Counted from the first letter of the stretch, positions 22,593-34,670 are shown. The stretch: DNA of 64,000 nucleotides from Zopfochytrium polystomum (GCA_025765615.1 JAIVFJ010000116.1:124001-188000), one strand, 5' to 3'. The notes: generated by a model not told the origin, from the letters alone. Numbers and translations are program-made.

Positions 22593-24216
22593 TTAACCAA
22601 CAATGGGACCCAGGAGCTTGTCCAGCTCCGCCACGAGCTTTTCCACTTCCCCCTTTGGTGCCTGAGTTCCCGCCAATGGGAGGTGCTGGTTGACTTCTTT
22701 CCGGTCTGAGAAGAAGGGGTAAGGGAAAACCCGAGAACGGAGAGCGGCACGTCAGTTGCTTTGCCACGCGACGGGACAATCGCACGGGGAAACCAGAAAA
22801 AGAGAAAGGAAAAGGACAAAAGTCTCACCAAACAAGAAAGCGCCGTTCCGCACGTTCTTGGGCGCCTCCTCCGCCGCCGCGGCCCAGACGATCGTGTCCG
22901 AGCCTTGCTCGGGGGTCCGCAGGCGCTCCTTCATGAACTCGTAAAAGCCCGGAATCGACGATTGGACGCCGGGCGTGTCGCTCCAGCCTGGATGCATGGA
23001 CACGAAGAAGATGGACGGATGCTTCTTTGCCCAGTACTCTGTCAGCTCGACTTGTGCTCGCTGAAAAAGAGGGGTATGGAAGGGTTAGACGATTGGTCAA
23101 GTTGTGACCTCAACGCAGAAAACTCGAAGACAAAAAAAAAGAATGAAATGCCTCACCTTCGTCTGCGCGTAGGCCAGGGACCCGTCAAACTTTGACTTTG
23201 AGTACTGCAGGTCCGCGACGCTCAGCTTCTTGTTGTACATGCCGCCCGACGACACCGAGACGACGCGGGAGCCCTCTGTGCGCAGGAGGGCGGGCAGCAG
23301 CAGCGTAGTGAGGTAGTACGAGCCAACGGTGTTTGTGGCGAACGTCGACTCGAGGCCGTCTGGCGTCTCGACGCGCGTGGCGGGGAGGATGCCGGCGTTG
23401 TTGACGAGGATGTCGACCTTGAGCGGCGGGTTGGCGGCCGAGCTCTCGAGGCGCGCAACGTACTCTTTGATCTCCTTTGGCCGGCTGTGCGAGTGGTTCA
23501 GGCGAGTTTGGTTCAGTTCGGTGGGGGCACAGCAGCAGCAAAGACAGACAGGGCGAAACGATCGGGATCGCAAAAAAAAGGGAAACGAAAGCCGATCGAG
23601 CGAGCAACCACAGCGCACACGCACACACTCACACGCGCAACGCACACACACCGCACACACGCACACACACACACACACTCGCACACGCGCACACAAACAC
23701 GCACGCACACACACCTCACGTCGACAATGTCGCAAATGACGTTGGCGTTGTTGGATGCCTCGGCGATTTCGTCCCGCGCCGCCTTGCCGCGGGTCGGGTC
23801 TCGGCAGACCATGTGCACCGTCGCGCCTGTGGGTGGAGGGCGGGCCGGGAAAGTTGGGCGTTTGTTTCGCACGATCAGATCGGCATGCGCGCTCAACAGG
23901 GGGTTAGTTTGCTGTTACCTTTCTTTGCGAGCTCGAGGGCAACGACTTTACCGAGGCCAGCATTCGCGCCTGTTACGATTGCAGTCTGTTTTGTTTGGAC
24001 GACGGGCGGGGGAAGGCTCAGTCAGTGCTCGTGCTGTGGTGGGAACTCTCAAACAAAGCGGCGGCTGTTGCACGGTACCTTGCCGGCCAAGCTGACGTTG
24101 AGGGCGTTCTTTGTGAAGGACTCCGAGTTCTTTGCGAAGCCGAACTTTGTGAATTCCGAGTAGCCCGAGAGGCCAAAGACGGTTGACCGGTACGCAATTG
24201 CGAGGGATTCGAACAT
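22593..24216 (-). CDS. DHRS12: Short-chain dehydrogenase, DHRS12-like
   Basis: Minus strand, ATG 24214-24216, TAA 22593-22595, about six exons. Starts MFESLAIAYRSTVFGLSGYS, with the DHRS12-type EFTKFGF leader, then the Rossmann motif TAIVTGANAGLGK (TGxxxGxG), ATVHMVCRD, DILVNNAGILP (NNAG), VVSVSSGGMYNKKL (catalytic Ser), YAQTK (YxxxK), SMHPGWSDTPGV, and DRKEVNQHLPLAGT near the end. The segment order and the last motif match DHRS12 closely. It is an NAD(P)-dependent oxidoreductase with unknown substrate. The intron after CDIVDVR carries a long GT/CA microsatellite. It converges on the NIPA-like gene and lies in tandem with the GNAT gene. Confidence 0.88.
23613..23716 (-). repeat. (GT)n/(CA)n microsatellite in DHRS12-like intron
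   Basis: About 100 nt of CA dinucleotides with G interruptions on the plus strand; it fills most of the intron that starts after CDIVDVR on the minus strand. Confidence 0.9.
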
Positions 24217-24838
24217 TGTGTACTGAGTGGGACTTGTAGGAGAGAGAGAAGGCGGGGAAAGAGACAAGACAGAGGGAAGAGATGGAGAGCTGTGGGTGTG
24301 TGTGTGTTAGGAGTGCCGCGATTGATCAAGTCGAACCTGGCTGACCTTTTATTCTCGACCTTTTGTCTGCCTCTGTTGATTTTCTCTTTCTCTCTTTCTT
24401 TCTTTCTTTTTTTTTATTTCTTATTTTTTTTTCAAGCAAGCTCCTCCAGTCTGCCGCGTCCAATCAGAATTATTTTTCCATCCAATCCAATCGGCGAGAG
24501 TGAGGCGAGCGAGTGGAAAAATGTCGGGCGGCGGGCGGCTGCGAATCCATCACGTCGTCCGATCTGTGCTAACTTGTTCGATTCCTTCGTTTTTGGTGTC
24601 CTGTTAACAACGTGCGGAAAAATGGAACGAAGCCCCAACCAAGAGTGTTTCTGAGAATATGCACGCCAGGCTTCCAAAAAAAAAAAAAAAAAAAAAAATT
24701 AAAAATAATACAAAAAAAAAACCACTCTCTGCGGAAAAAGGAGACAAGGGCCGCCACTGAAAGTGAAGCGAACACAGACGACACAAACACACACACACAC
24801 TCACACAGTGCGCGTTTACTTTCGGTGTGCACATCTTG
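24217..24838. other. Upstream region of DHRS12-like gene / 3' region of GNAT gene
   Basis: About 620 nt with T-rich runs (about 24403-24433), an A run at 24678-24698 and a short CA repeat at 24787-24800. No supportable coding exon. Confidence 0.5.
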
Positions 24839-25489
24839 TCAACAGAGATCCATGGAAAAGTGGCGATCGTGCTCGTCCTCGCCGACAACGCGAAAGCCCC
24901 GTCCCTCGTAGAACCGCGCAGCGTCCGACCACGTCTTCGTGGTCTCCAGCACCACCCGCGTGTAGCCGCGCCACCGCGCCTCCTCCAACAGCCGCGCCAG
25001 CATCTGCCCGCCGATCCCGCGGCCGCGGTGCTCCGCCGCCACTGACATGCGCACAATGCGCGCGGTCGTGCTCCTTGCCTTTGTTGCTCCCCTCGTGGTT
25101 GTTGTTGTTTGTGCGGTCGCCGATTGCGATGTTGTCATGGTGGTCGGCGATAATTCTCGGGCGGCTTCTTCGTCTGGCTCAGGGATGAGTGCGCCGGTCG
25201 CGACCAGCTGCGCGGTTGCGGTGGCGGAAGCGGTGGTGTTGTTGGCCTTGGCGAAGGCGACCAGAAAAACACCACGACTTCCGTAATCGCCATTCCCATC
25301 TTCATCCCCACCGCCACTTTCCGCGCTGTAATAATAAGATCGCGCAATGTCCTCGAGGTCCCCGTTCAGGGACGGATCGAGCGTGCCCCAGCGTTCCTCC
25401 AGACCGTCCAGCACCAGTGCGCGCGCCGCAGCCTGGTCCGCCGGGCGGAACGGGCGGATCGACAGCTCCACTCCTGCGGAGAAACCCAT
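24839..25489 (-). CDS. GNAT-family N-acetyltransferase
   Basis: Single exon, 216 residues, from ATG 25487-25489 (MGFSAGVELSIRPFRPADQA) to stop 24839-24841. GNAT motifs: N-terminal IRPFRPADQAAARALVLDGL, beta strand VATGALIPEP, acetyl-CoA loop RMSVAAEHRGRGIGGQML (R/Q-x-x-G-x-G/A), then GYTRVVLETTKTWSDAARFY and GFRVVGEDEH near the end. A Thr/Ser/Ala-rich insertion of about 50 residues sits between the two central strands. The substrate is not predictable. One of the few intronless genes here; it lies 32 bp upstream of the stop of the TMEM70-like gene on the same strand. Confidence 0.87.
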   Translation of the reverse strand: MGFSAGVELSIRPFRPADQAAARALVLDGLEERWGTLDPSLNGDLEDIARSYYYSAESGGGDEDGNGDYGSRGVFLVAFAKANNTTASATATAQLVATGALIPEPDEEAARELSPTTMTTSQSATAQTTTTTRGATKARSTTARIVRMSVAAEHRGRGIGGQMLARLLEEARWRGYTRVVLETTKTWSDAARFYEGRGFRVVGEDEHDRHFSMDLC

Positions 25490-25521
25490 TGTGTCTTGAC
25501 GACTCTTTCAATGTTATTCGT

Positions 25522-26488
25522 TTATTTACGGGACGAGGACGGAGGCGGCGATTGGCTCTTCGGGTGCGGGCTGGCCGGCGTTTGCATCTTCACCACCTCG
25601 CCCAACCCCGCCATGACGTCGTCGGACGCCAGCCGCTTCTCGTCCACGCTCAGACCCCTGGCGTACCACGACGCGCCGTCCAACTGCCACGTCCGCAGGT
25701 TTGCGAACGGCGCGTACCGGAACTTTGACAGCGGAACTTGCGGCACGACCACGCGCCGGCCAAAGAACGGCGTCCTGTACTCGAGCGTGAGAAGGATGTG
25801 GGTGGCGGGCAGCCCTGGCCGAGGTGCCCCGCTCCGCGAGGCTACAACCGTTTCAGCTGTTGTTCTGGCGTTGTCTCCTCTAGCGTTTGGGGCGGATGTC
25901 AGCGGCACTCGGTCGACCCAGAGGCGAGTCACGTAGTTTCGAGTGAGCAGAGTGAGTGCGACCCATGGTATGAGCGTTGTTGCGGCCACTGTGACGAATG
26001 GACAAATGAGTTAGAGCGTTTTTTGTTGGGAGAGGCCGCCTTCCAATGGACGGCATAATAGAAGTCAGTTTACCAACAGCAACGCCGGGCCACCCATGGA
26101 GGATTGTGGACGACTCGATCAGCTTGGGGCCTGCGAGCAGGTTCGTTGCTGTGTAAATCCACGCGACGCCACGAAAGCCCGCGATCCACCCAGTGAGCGG
26201 GCCGACGTAAAGTGGCGGTTTTGCGGTAATCTCCTTGATAGAAGTTGGCGGAGCGCCAGTAGGTGCTGACTGGTGGATAACGCTGACGTTCGGCCGTCCA
26301 GGCGCTGTGCCGGTGGCAAACGAATGCCGCACATGCAGTTCTGGTACGCGGTGGGACGACGAGGCGACACAAGGGAATGAAACGAAACGACACCTCCTAG
26401 AAAGTGTCGCGCGCGAGGACAACGAGCAGCCGAACACCCGAACAGTTGTCCCCAACGCGGCCATTGAATCCAGCGGTCCTCTCGGCAT
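25522..26488 (-). CDS. TMEM70: TMEM70-like mitochondrial inner-membrane protein
   Basis: Two exons, 26074-26488 and 25522-25988, with an 85-nt intron. The start at 26488 (MPRGPLDSMAALG) or the in-frame ATG at 26464 gives a typical mitochondrial presequence (Arg/Ser rich, no acidic residues: VRVFGCSLSSRATLSRRCRF). Two hydrophobic segments follow: YVGPLTGWIAGFRGVAWIYT and, across the intron, VVAATTLIPWVALTLLTRNY, then VTRLWVD. The matrix-side tail has HILLTLEYRTPFFGRRVVV. This arrangement fits the TMEM70/TMEM186/TMEM223 group, in which TMEM70 helps assemble ATP synthase. TMEM186 or TMEM223 cannot be excluded. An in-frame extension upstream of 26488 exists but has weaker presequence character. 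Divergent from MMS19, 214 bp apart. Confidence 0.62.
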
Positions 26489-26702
26489 GGAGTAGGGATC
26501 TTTGTGAGACGGCCTTGCCTCCCGATCTGAAGCGGGAGCCACTTGACAAGCAACTCTTTTCAAAAGAAGTTCTTCTCTGCTGTCCAAATCGAGTCCTTGT
26601 CCGAGAACTCGGTGAAGCCCGATCGTCCTTCCCCCGAACCCGCACGTTCGGCGCGCCACGCTTCCTCAGCCCACAGCGAAACGACATAACAACAGCAGCA
26701 TC

Positions 26703-29700
26703 ATGTCGACAGGCGCAACAACAGCATCTGGATACGTCGCTTCGTTTCTCGCCGATCCCGATGCCAATGAAGCCCTTTTGGCTGTGAGGTCCCTTGCGGA
26801 AGGTGACGTTTCTAATCTAAAGCTTCGAGCTGGTTGAGAGCCGATCACATTCACGGAAGAGCTCCCGCACCAAACTGATCCCAAACGGGCGTGTCATTCC
26901 ACCCACGTTTGCGACAGGCATCTCCGCGCGAGCTTTCACCTTGCTATCGGTCGTCGAAATCATCGGACCTCAGATGACAAGCTCCGATCCTTTCGAACGC
27001 GCTAAAGGTTCGGGACTGTGGTGATCATCATCTGGACGCAACTGAGCATCCTTCCCGTTCTCATTCACTCTCGCGTTCCACTCATTAGGCGTGAACCTGC
27101 TGTCGCAAGTCATTGAGACCCTTCCAACGGAAAACTTGGACCCGAAGATGGGTAAGCCGATGCGTGAACTGCGATGCTCTGCCCCGACGTACGACTTGAC
27201 AGTCTCGAAAAAGTTCCGATTTTAGTCGACTTTTTAGTAGAACGGCTGCATGACCAAACCAGCGTTGCAGGTAAGTCGCTGATGAAGTCGCCTCTCCTCC
27301 TCAAGTCGGCCGTGTCGTTCCAGGGGCGATGAGGGGCATTACAGCGATGCTGGAGCAATCTGTGCTGGGGAGATCTGATGTTTTGTCAATTGCGAGGAAG
27401 TAAGTGATCGTGACGATGGCAAAAGCAATATTTGTGCTGATTCGCCAATGGATAGAATCTTTTCAGAGCTCAACGTGCAAACATTTACCAAGCCTGTGCG
27501 GAACCTTATTTTCCGCACTTTCTTGTTACTAACGCGGAGGCACGAGAGCGGTATCTATTCGAACGCTTTCCATCGAATGCTTTATTAACATCTCCGTAGC
27601 TATGAAATACCTTGGGCCAACATTTGTCAATGGATTCATACATGCGATGGATGGAGAGAAAGACCCCCAAAATCTTCTCATATCCTTTGAAATTGCAGAG
27701 ACCATTAGCCGCTCGTTTGATATCTCCGGGGCAGTCAATGAACTTTTCGACGTCTTCTACTGCTACTTTCCCATCACTTTCCGACCACCGCCAAACGATG
27801 TTTCTGGGATTACTGCGGATGATCTCAAGATTGCACTGAGGTTTGGGGGCGGAGTTTGTGAAGAGTGTGCGCTCATCGAATAGAATAACAGGAAGTGTTT
27901 TGCTTCGAACGCAGTGTATTCTAGTTTAGCCATTCCAGTCCTCCTCGACAAGCTGCAGGCGACCTCTTCGTCAGCAAAGGTTGGTGCTGTTACACGTTGA
28001 ATTTCTTTTCCTGAAAGTTACTCTCAGCGAGACGCGATCGAAACCCTTACGGCATGTTTTCCCGTCTACGGAGCCGAGAGCTTCAAGTCGAATTTGGAGG
28101 ACGTATGGCTTGCGATGCGCAATGAAGTCCTCCAAGCGGCGGACGCGGCAAACGTCGCCTCAGCCCTTCAAGCGCTCAGTGTTCTGGCCCATGAGCTGTC
28201 ACGCGTTCCCTCGGCGTCCACGGAGGAATCCTTGCAGGACAAGTTCCTGACTCTCGTCGTGTCGGAAGTTTTGGCGATGCTCAAGGACCCCGAACTGAAA
28301 AACCTGAAGGACGGCGCTTCCATTTTGGAAGCAGTGGCGGAAGCGTCCGACCCAGCATGCACCAAAATCGTCAACAAAATCTTCCCACCTGTCCTAGAGA
28401 TGCTTGCAGACAGCCCTGCCTATCAGGCCAGGACAGCGCTACTCAAGACGCTGACGCAAGTGCTGTCATCCGCACGAAAAGTATTCGCTGCACAGGACCA
28501 CGATGGTTTGTGGTTCAGTCGCGCTCGCCCCGGCCGGAACCTCTAATATTTGCCGTCTCAGATGCGAGCCCAGTGAATCCCTTCAAGGTGGCGATTTACA
28601 CTTCCTGTATCGAGGCGGTGTCTTCCGACTTGAGTCCGCTTCGTCGGGCCGGTGCCGGCGGCTTGTTTGAGCTATTCCAAAGCGGCCTCCTATCTGAGGG
28701 TGACGAACTCGTCATTATGTACCATTTCCAAGTATTTGCCTCCATGCCAGATTCTGACTTGCACGGGGAGCTTGCCGTGTACCTCACTTCGATGGCGCGA
28801 AATCGGCCGGAACTGGTCTTTAACAACCTCATCGTGCCGTTCCTGGATATCGCGATGGGAGGCGGGCTTGCATTAGAAGTGGTATCCAAATTCGTGGAAC
28901 GGTTGGCAGAGAACAGCTTTCAGTTTAAAGCGATGATAGAAAAGCTGCTGAGCGCTGCAGGTAGCTGGCGTGGGCAGTACACCTCCTGACCTCGTTATTG
29001 AAAACCTTCGTAGACGTTGTTGTGAGTCAAGCATACTTTCTGGTCCTCTCGGCTGTATCGTCGCGGTTGAAGTTTGAATCAGCTCACCCAGAAGTGGAAA
29101 AGCTGTTGCCTCAGTGTGCCGATTCGGTTTTGTTCCCTGTTATTCGGCGCGTGTTTTCACATATTCTTGCCGAAAACAATGAAATAGCTCCGGAACTGCT
29201 TGATCTGGCTGGGTCAATCGCAAGGTCGATCATGCGGAGTCTGTCCATTGAGTAAGCTAGGGGGGGGGGGTGTTTCCTTTTTTTCACTGTTTCTCATTGT
29301 TCAAACTACAATCGTTAGGGGTCAAACGGTAGTGCTTCGAGCGATCGTTCCTATCTTTTTTGGTGAAGATTCCCTCCGGTCCATCGGAATCGCGTCAGAT
29401 GTCTCCGTTTCCTTCCGAAACCGCGATCCAAATCAAATTGCCGTCGTTCGACAAGTTTGCAGAATTTTTGTCGACATCTTATGCTTTTCGGGGCCGAAGG
29501 TCGTAGGCGAACTCTTGGCTGTTAATCTAAAACACTAACTTAAAGTTATTTCGCGTGTTTAGTCATTGGGCAATAGCGACGAGTATGTACAGGTGCTGGA
29601 AGAGTCCGTTGCGGATCCAAACTTGGATGCTAAACTTCGCAGCCTCCTGTCGGTTGTTTTGTCTGACTTTTGGAACAAAGGCGAAGGTAGCTCTGTCAGC

Positions 29701-30783
29701 AGTTGGATTTTTCCGCAGGGTGGCCACGCTTATAAATTTCCCAATGACAGCGTCGTCCCGCTTCGAGAACTCCCCGCTTTACAATGTATTTAATCTGCTG
29801 TCAAATGGCGCAACAGCAACCGCTGTAGGTCTTCAAATGTTGGAAACGTTTCTATGGGTAGGATTTTCGTGGTTTTTTTTCTGGCACTCAGCAAAATTTC
29901 AAACACAGCTTGGACGAGCGCTTGCAATATCATCGAAGAGTCCAGCAACGTCGGACAAAATCTTGTGGACTGTTATCCAGCAATTGAACAATCCAGCGTA
30001 CTGCACCATGGTTTGCGAGAACTTTCACATTGTATGCGGTGACGATCCATCAGGTCGCGGCTACCTGACAAAGGAATCATTTGCGAATGTGAGGCTCCTA
30101 TGGAAGCAGAAGCTCTTCTCCTTTTGCGCCCCACGGCTTGTGTCGGAGTTTAAAACAACAGCCTCTGGTAGATATTTGGCGCTTCGAGTGCAAAGCAACA
30201 TTACGGGTTTTTTTTTTAATTGACTGGCCTTTGTTGCAGCCGAGCAAAAGCCGTTCTACATGCATTGCCTCAGTCAAGTTATGCAAGTGGTGCCCTCGCA
30301 TGTCATGGTTCCTCTGTTGCCCGAGGTAAGATTGCTTGCGCAGAGTAGTAAATTACCTTTTTTTGGTGCTATTTTTGTGTTGCCACTTCTTTCTCACAAC
30401 ATTGCTCGCAGATCTTCCCGCTTTTGCTGATATCGTTGTCGTCGAAAGTGCCTCTCGTTCAACTCGCGTCGTTGAAAACAGTTGACCTGCTGATATCCGA
30501 CTCTCCCGATTCCGTCACGTCCTCCATACCAAGCATCACTGACCGCCTGGTGGGGCTGTGCCAGTTTGACGTGACCGCGGCGCCGGTGGAGGTGCGGCTG
30601 GCGGCGGTGAAGTGCCTCGGCCGCATCGCGCAGTCGGCCATCCCGTACCAGCAACTGCACCCGCTGAAGCCGAGGGTGCTCCGCGGGATCCAGATGGCAC
30701 TGGACGACAAGAAGCGGCTGGTGCGGAAGGAGGCGGCCAACACGCGGCTGAAGTGGTTCTTGCTGCTCGGGCCAAAGAAGTGA
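26703..30783 (+). CDS. MMS19: MMS19 homologue, cytosolic Fe-S assembly targeting factor
   Basis: Many exons. Starts MSTGATTASGYVASFLADPD at 26703. The N-terminal domain shows SVVEIIGPQMTSSDPFERAK followed after an intron by GVNLLSQVIETLP, matching the MMS19 N-domain (whole-protein doubling of HEAT-type helices). Middle exons (27600-29600) encode alpha-helical repeats without special motifs. The C-terminal exon (about 30418-30783) reads LPLLLISLSSKVPLVQLASL ... DDKKRLVRKEAANTRLKWFL and ends LLGPKK*, the most conserved MMS19 tail (DDKKRLVRKEAV..R..WFLLG). MMS19 is part of the CIA complex, delivering Fe-S clusters to DNA polymerases and helicases such as XPD. Exon borders in the middle are not all fixed. 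B9D1 follows 128 bp downstream on the same strand. Confidence 0.88.
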
Positions 30784-30911
30784 GCTAGTTGTTGAGTGCC
30801 GGCGGGCGGGTTCTTTCTTTATGGTTTGGTCGGTCGATGGGGTTTGGTGCGTCGGGTGGCACCACTGGTGGCAGCAATTGTCTCGAGCGTCCGATAAGCA
30901 AAAAACATAAA

Positions 30912-32571
30912 ATGTCGTCGTCGTCTTTCTCGCTCGTCGTCGTCGGCCAGCTCGAGTCTGCCCTGGTCAGTGGGTAGGGTGCTAACGGTGGGTGGCGGAT
31001 GCGGGGGTCGGTGAGGAGGAGGAGGAGGAGGAGGAGGAGGGCCGTGCGAGGAGAGCGAGAGCGGGCAAAAGGGCTGGGTAGGGGGTGGGAATCAACTTTC
31101 AGAGTCTTCGCGCCCGACACAAAAGCACCATTCAATCCTGCGAGCGCGAGCGCGCTTTCAGCAACCCGAGGGGGGACGGATCATCGCTTACGCCCGACAA
31201 ACATTCCGCCGCAGTGTTCTTTCCCTTCCAGCACCAGTCACGCGCGCCGTTGTCTGCTGTTTTTTCTCAACGGCCGTTCAGCTTCCACGAAACCGTCTAC
31301 ACTATCAGTAACCCTCCAATCTCCCCTCGCAATTCCGCCACAGTTTCCAGACCACGACAGTCTGTACTGCAAATTCTCGTTCGTGTACGGTCCGGACTGG
31401 GTAAGCCCGCCGTGTTTCCCTCGATCGTTCGATTCTCGCTACCCACCGAAAAAAAAATTGAACCACTCGCACACAAATTCGATGCAGATGGTTGTTTCGG
31501 TAAGACTGAAAGCACGTTGCCACATTGATTTTTTTTTCTTTTTTTTTTCTGTTGCTGGCTAAACGCGGGCGCAACTCACCCCCTTTGGCTAAAAAAAAAA
31601 AAATATATATATATATATACAAAAACCAAAAATTTTAGGGCCTCGAGGACGGCCTCACCCAGATCGCAAAGGCGCCGACGTTCGCAACCTTTAGTCAGTC
31701 GATGTACTCGACAGGAACCTTTTCGCGGACGTGCGTGTGGAACTTTCCCGTCGACGTCGTCTTCAAAACGACAAACCCCTTTGGTGAGGCCAAAAGGGGG
31801 AGGTGGGGGAAGCGGGACAGGGCCAAAGTTGAGTTTGCAAGAAACGGTTTAGCGGACGGACGCTTGCCGCGGCGTGCGTGAGCAAAAGGAGAGAAGTGGG
31901 GAGGAACGGAGCGTGCCGGACTTTCGAATGAATGTGTTGACTGTTGGCTGTTAACTGTTTCCTGGCACTACGCCTTCAAACCCTTTCCTTCCAACCTCCC
32001 GCTCAGGCTGGCCCCAGATGATTGTTTGCGTGTACGGTCTTGACGAATTCGGTCGGGACGTGGTGCGGGGTTACGGCAGCGTTCGGTTGCCGCTGCAGAG
32101 CGGCCGGTGAGAGCCTATCCAAAAGTCTTGACAGACATTCAAACTCAACCCTCCTCGCTTAACGCATCCTCCCACCTTCACCCTGCCCTCCCTCCCTCCC
32201 TCAAACTTCCAACAGCCACACGCTCTACGTCCCCACGTTCGTACCAATCGCAACGTCGCCGCTCAACGGACTGCTCTCTTGGCTCACTGGGCGGCTTCCG
32301 GAGTTCCTGGATTCGCGCTTCGTGAGCCACAACAAGGGACGGGAAGGTGGGTTGTCTCTTTTACATGGTTTCTTTCTTCTAGCGCCCTACTGTACTCCTA
32401 ACGTGTCTTTCTTTGGTTTGTTCTTCCCGCCTGGCTTTGCCCACCACTCGGCGTTGACTGCCAGTGACTCGCGTCCGCAGCCAAGGCACGATAAAGATCC
32501 AGCTTAGCGTGGCGACAAAGGGGATGGATGCGTTTGGGCTGCAGATTGGGCCGTCTACGCCTCCGTCCTGA
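30912..32571 (+). CDS. B9D1: B9 domain-containing protein 1 (transition-zone MKS complex)
   Basis: Seven exons: 30912-30965, 31344-31400, 31488-31499, 31639-31783, 32007-32106, 32216-32346, 32465-32571; exactly 201 residues (human B9D1: 204). Starts [18 protein letters not shown]. The B9 domain is complete: [98 protein letters not shown]. Exon 3 is 12 nt (M-V-V-S) and sits where human B9D1 has APTA. B9D1 works with B9D2 and MKS1 at the ciliary transition zone, so its presence implies a flagellated stage. Intron 3 ends with an A run and an AT repeat (31589-31619). Convergent with the EFCAB10-like gene. Confidence 0.93.
31589..31619 (+). repeat. A run plus (AT)n in a B9D1 intron
   Basis: About 13 A followed by nine AT dinucleotides, about 20 nt before the acceptor of exon 4. 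Confidence 0.9.
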
Positions 32572-32844
32572 CAGGAAGTCGGTGGTAATCGGAGCCATGT
32601 GCGGGGGCGGCGGGCTTTCTCTGATAGTTCTGTTTGTTTTTTGCTTTCTTTATATATTCTCGTGTAGCCCAATCCCATGGGAGGGAGAAAAAGGACAGAA
32701 GGATGGGATAAACCTTTGCGATGAGTGGCTGTGCTTTGATGTGGTGAGTTTCATGTTCGAGTTGGACGTGAATGCGTGAGTGAAGGTGTGACAGCCTCTG
32801 TGTTGCCCGGGCGAGTGCCTCTCGAGACTTCTTCACAGGGACTA

Positions 32845-33718
32845 TCAGCCAAGCGGTTTGAGAAGGCCGGCAAAGCTGGTTTCGGGGCAGGTACGGTGCA
32901 GAAACCGTAAGAAATGAGCAGCGAAAGAAACAAGCGCCTCACGGGGCCCCGACTGCGGTTCTCCTCCGTCTTCCCTTCCCTTCCTCGCATACTCACGCGT
33001 TGTCGACAAACGCTTCCAAAGTGATCCGATCCTGGTCGGCGCCGATCGGCGTCGCGTTAAACTTTGAAACGCCAATGTCCTCCATGGCTTTTTCCCCGGA
33101 GGTGTTGGGTGCGGTGGGATGGGGTTAAGAAGTGGTGTGCGAATGTAGGTCGGGAGGATTCCGTGGCAAATTGTTAATCGACGCAACTCGTTATTCCATT
33201 CGAGACGGCAGCCCCCCCCCCCCCTTCCTCCGTACCTGCGGCGTACTGTGCCATGCTAATGTAACCTCTTCCCGTCACGTCAAATATACGGAACACGGCG
33301 ACCAAGTTCTCCTTGGTAAACAAGCTGAGGGACTGGTTTCGGGCCTGGGGCGGTTTTCGAGTTTGAAAAATGAAGGACCCGTTTGGGGGGCCGTTCTTGA
33401 AGGCAAAAGCATAAGGAACTCTACCCGCGCGGACTTGATCTCCTCCAGCTTTTTGACGAGCAGGGCTTTTGGGTCGGCTGTGAGGAGGAGCAAACAAAAT
33501 GTTTCTCTCTCAGTGAGAACAAGCAATCGCGAAAGGAAGCGCGACGACGACGACGCAAAAGAATCGCCCGTCTTCAGGCCGCTCTCGCGTTCTCGGGCCG
33601 CAGACTCACCCGGTCGCTGGTGAACGAGCACCGTCATGAGCTGCTGCATGACGTGTTCGAGTTTGTGCTTCTCGAGGTACGCCTTGGCCTCTTCCGCGTG
33701 CGATGCTGTCCGGTTCAT
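32845..33718 (-). CDS. EFCAB10: EFCAB10-like EF-hand protein
   Basis: Minus strand, ATG 33716-33718, stop TGA 32845-32847, five exons or so. The N-terminal part is an RII-alpha/DPY-30-like dimerisation helix pair (AKAYLEKHKLEHVMQQLMTV, LVHQRPG|ADPKALLVKKLEEIKSAR), then FTKENLVAVFRIFDVTGRGY continuing ISMAQY, an EF-hand-like unit with DVTGRG in the loop, and a second half KAMEDIGVSK...DRITLEAFVDNA|FAGLLKPLG*. The order matches vertebrate EFCAB10 (LEKHRI..., FLVTEL...LKAARAARL, LEAVFEMLDPTNRGHITF). The loop lacks the full set of calcium ligands, so Ca2+ binding is doubtful. EFCAB10 belongs to ciliary gene sets; zoospore flagellum function is inference. A run of about 12 C lies in the intron at 33213-33224. 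Confidence 0.78.
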
Positions 33719-34229
33719 TTGTTTTTCGCTGGTTTTCTTTTTTTTTTTTTCCTCTCAGAATTGTCCGATATATATTAATATTCACTGCAAGCATATTATA
33801 CACAAGAGTATTTAGGAAAGCGAGCAAATTGAGGGAAGGGCAAACACTCGCCGCGCATTTACAGGCATTTGGCTGTTGCAGTAAATCATACTCTCTTAGC
33901 GATCGTCAATAATTGCCAGAGTGTAGTGCCAGACTGGCAGTTCCAGCCGCTGAGATCTTCATACTGTGGGATGAGCTGAAACAGTTTAATGTTCAGACCA
34001 CTTTTGAGCTCTCCTATGAGCACAACGACAATGCATCACATTAATGTTCAACCTTCAAAGCATAACATTCTCAGCACAGGCCCCAGAATTGTGAGAGGAT
34101 TCCAAATGTGCAAGGAACACTGCAGGACGACTGGCAAGAACTGAGATGCTGTGCTGGCATTGACGTTTTTGTGGGAGTCTGTGATTGGCTTGTCTTGTCC
34201 GCCGGACCCCCACCTCCAATTTTGGTTAT

Positions 34230-34670
34230 GACTTGGGTTCAACTTCTACTGGTTGCTGCAGCAAGGAGCAGGTGTGAATTGTCAGACTGTGGGCACCATT
34301 GGCATCGCTGAATGGACACTTGGATTGGTTCTGCATGTTGGTGCTCGCTGGTTTAGCAGGCACCAGCAGTTAGCATTCCAGTGTGACGTCATCTGCATCC
34401 AAGTCTTTATGCTTTGACATTGTGATGTGGCTTCTGCAATGAGAAGTGAAAAAGGATGCAGATTGCAGAGACTGAGGGCTACTGGAGGGGCACCTTGATG
34501 TCGTGAAGTGCTTGCTGAAGCATGGAGCAAAGGTGGATGCTAAAACTGCGGACATTGGGGCTTGGGCAAGGTGACTCCACCTTGGCTCACGCCACAGGAT
34601 CGACACTTGGATGTATGTTGTGATGTGGTTGCTGCAGTGCGAAGAGGAAATGTGGATACTGAGTAAGGCG
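34230..34670 (+). pseudogene. Degenerate ankyrin repeats, part 1
   Basis: Fragments in shifting frames: LLLQQGAGVNCQT near 34245-34283; GLLEGHLDVVKCLLKHGAK continuing VDAKTADIGAWA near 34477-34570, which is a near-perfect ankyrin unit; and HLDVCCDVVAAVRRGNVDT near 34600-34660. Stops and frame jumps separate them, and the usual TPLHxAA start of each unit is lost. No intact ankyrin gene is present nearby. This looks like the remains of a repeat-rich ankyrin gene. Confidence 0.7.

Noticed and set aside
23097..23740. Frames rich in Cys-Val or His-Thr from the CA repeat in the DHRS12-like intron
   Set aside because: Repeat artefact inside an intron bounded by good splice sites.
31000..31562. Plus-strand open frame starting in a GGA repeat before B9D1 exon 2
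   Set aside because: It covers B9D1 intron 1; the B9 domain reading requires the splice at 31343/31344, and the frame has no other support.
33213..33224. Run of C in the EFCAB10-like gene as a possible frameshift site
   Set aside because: It falls inside an intron by the protein comparison, so it does not affect the reading frame.
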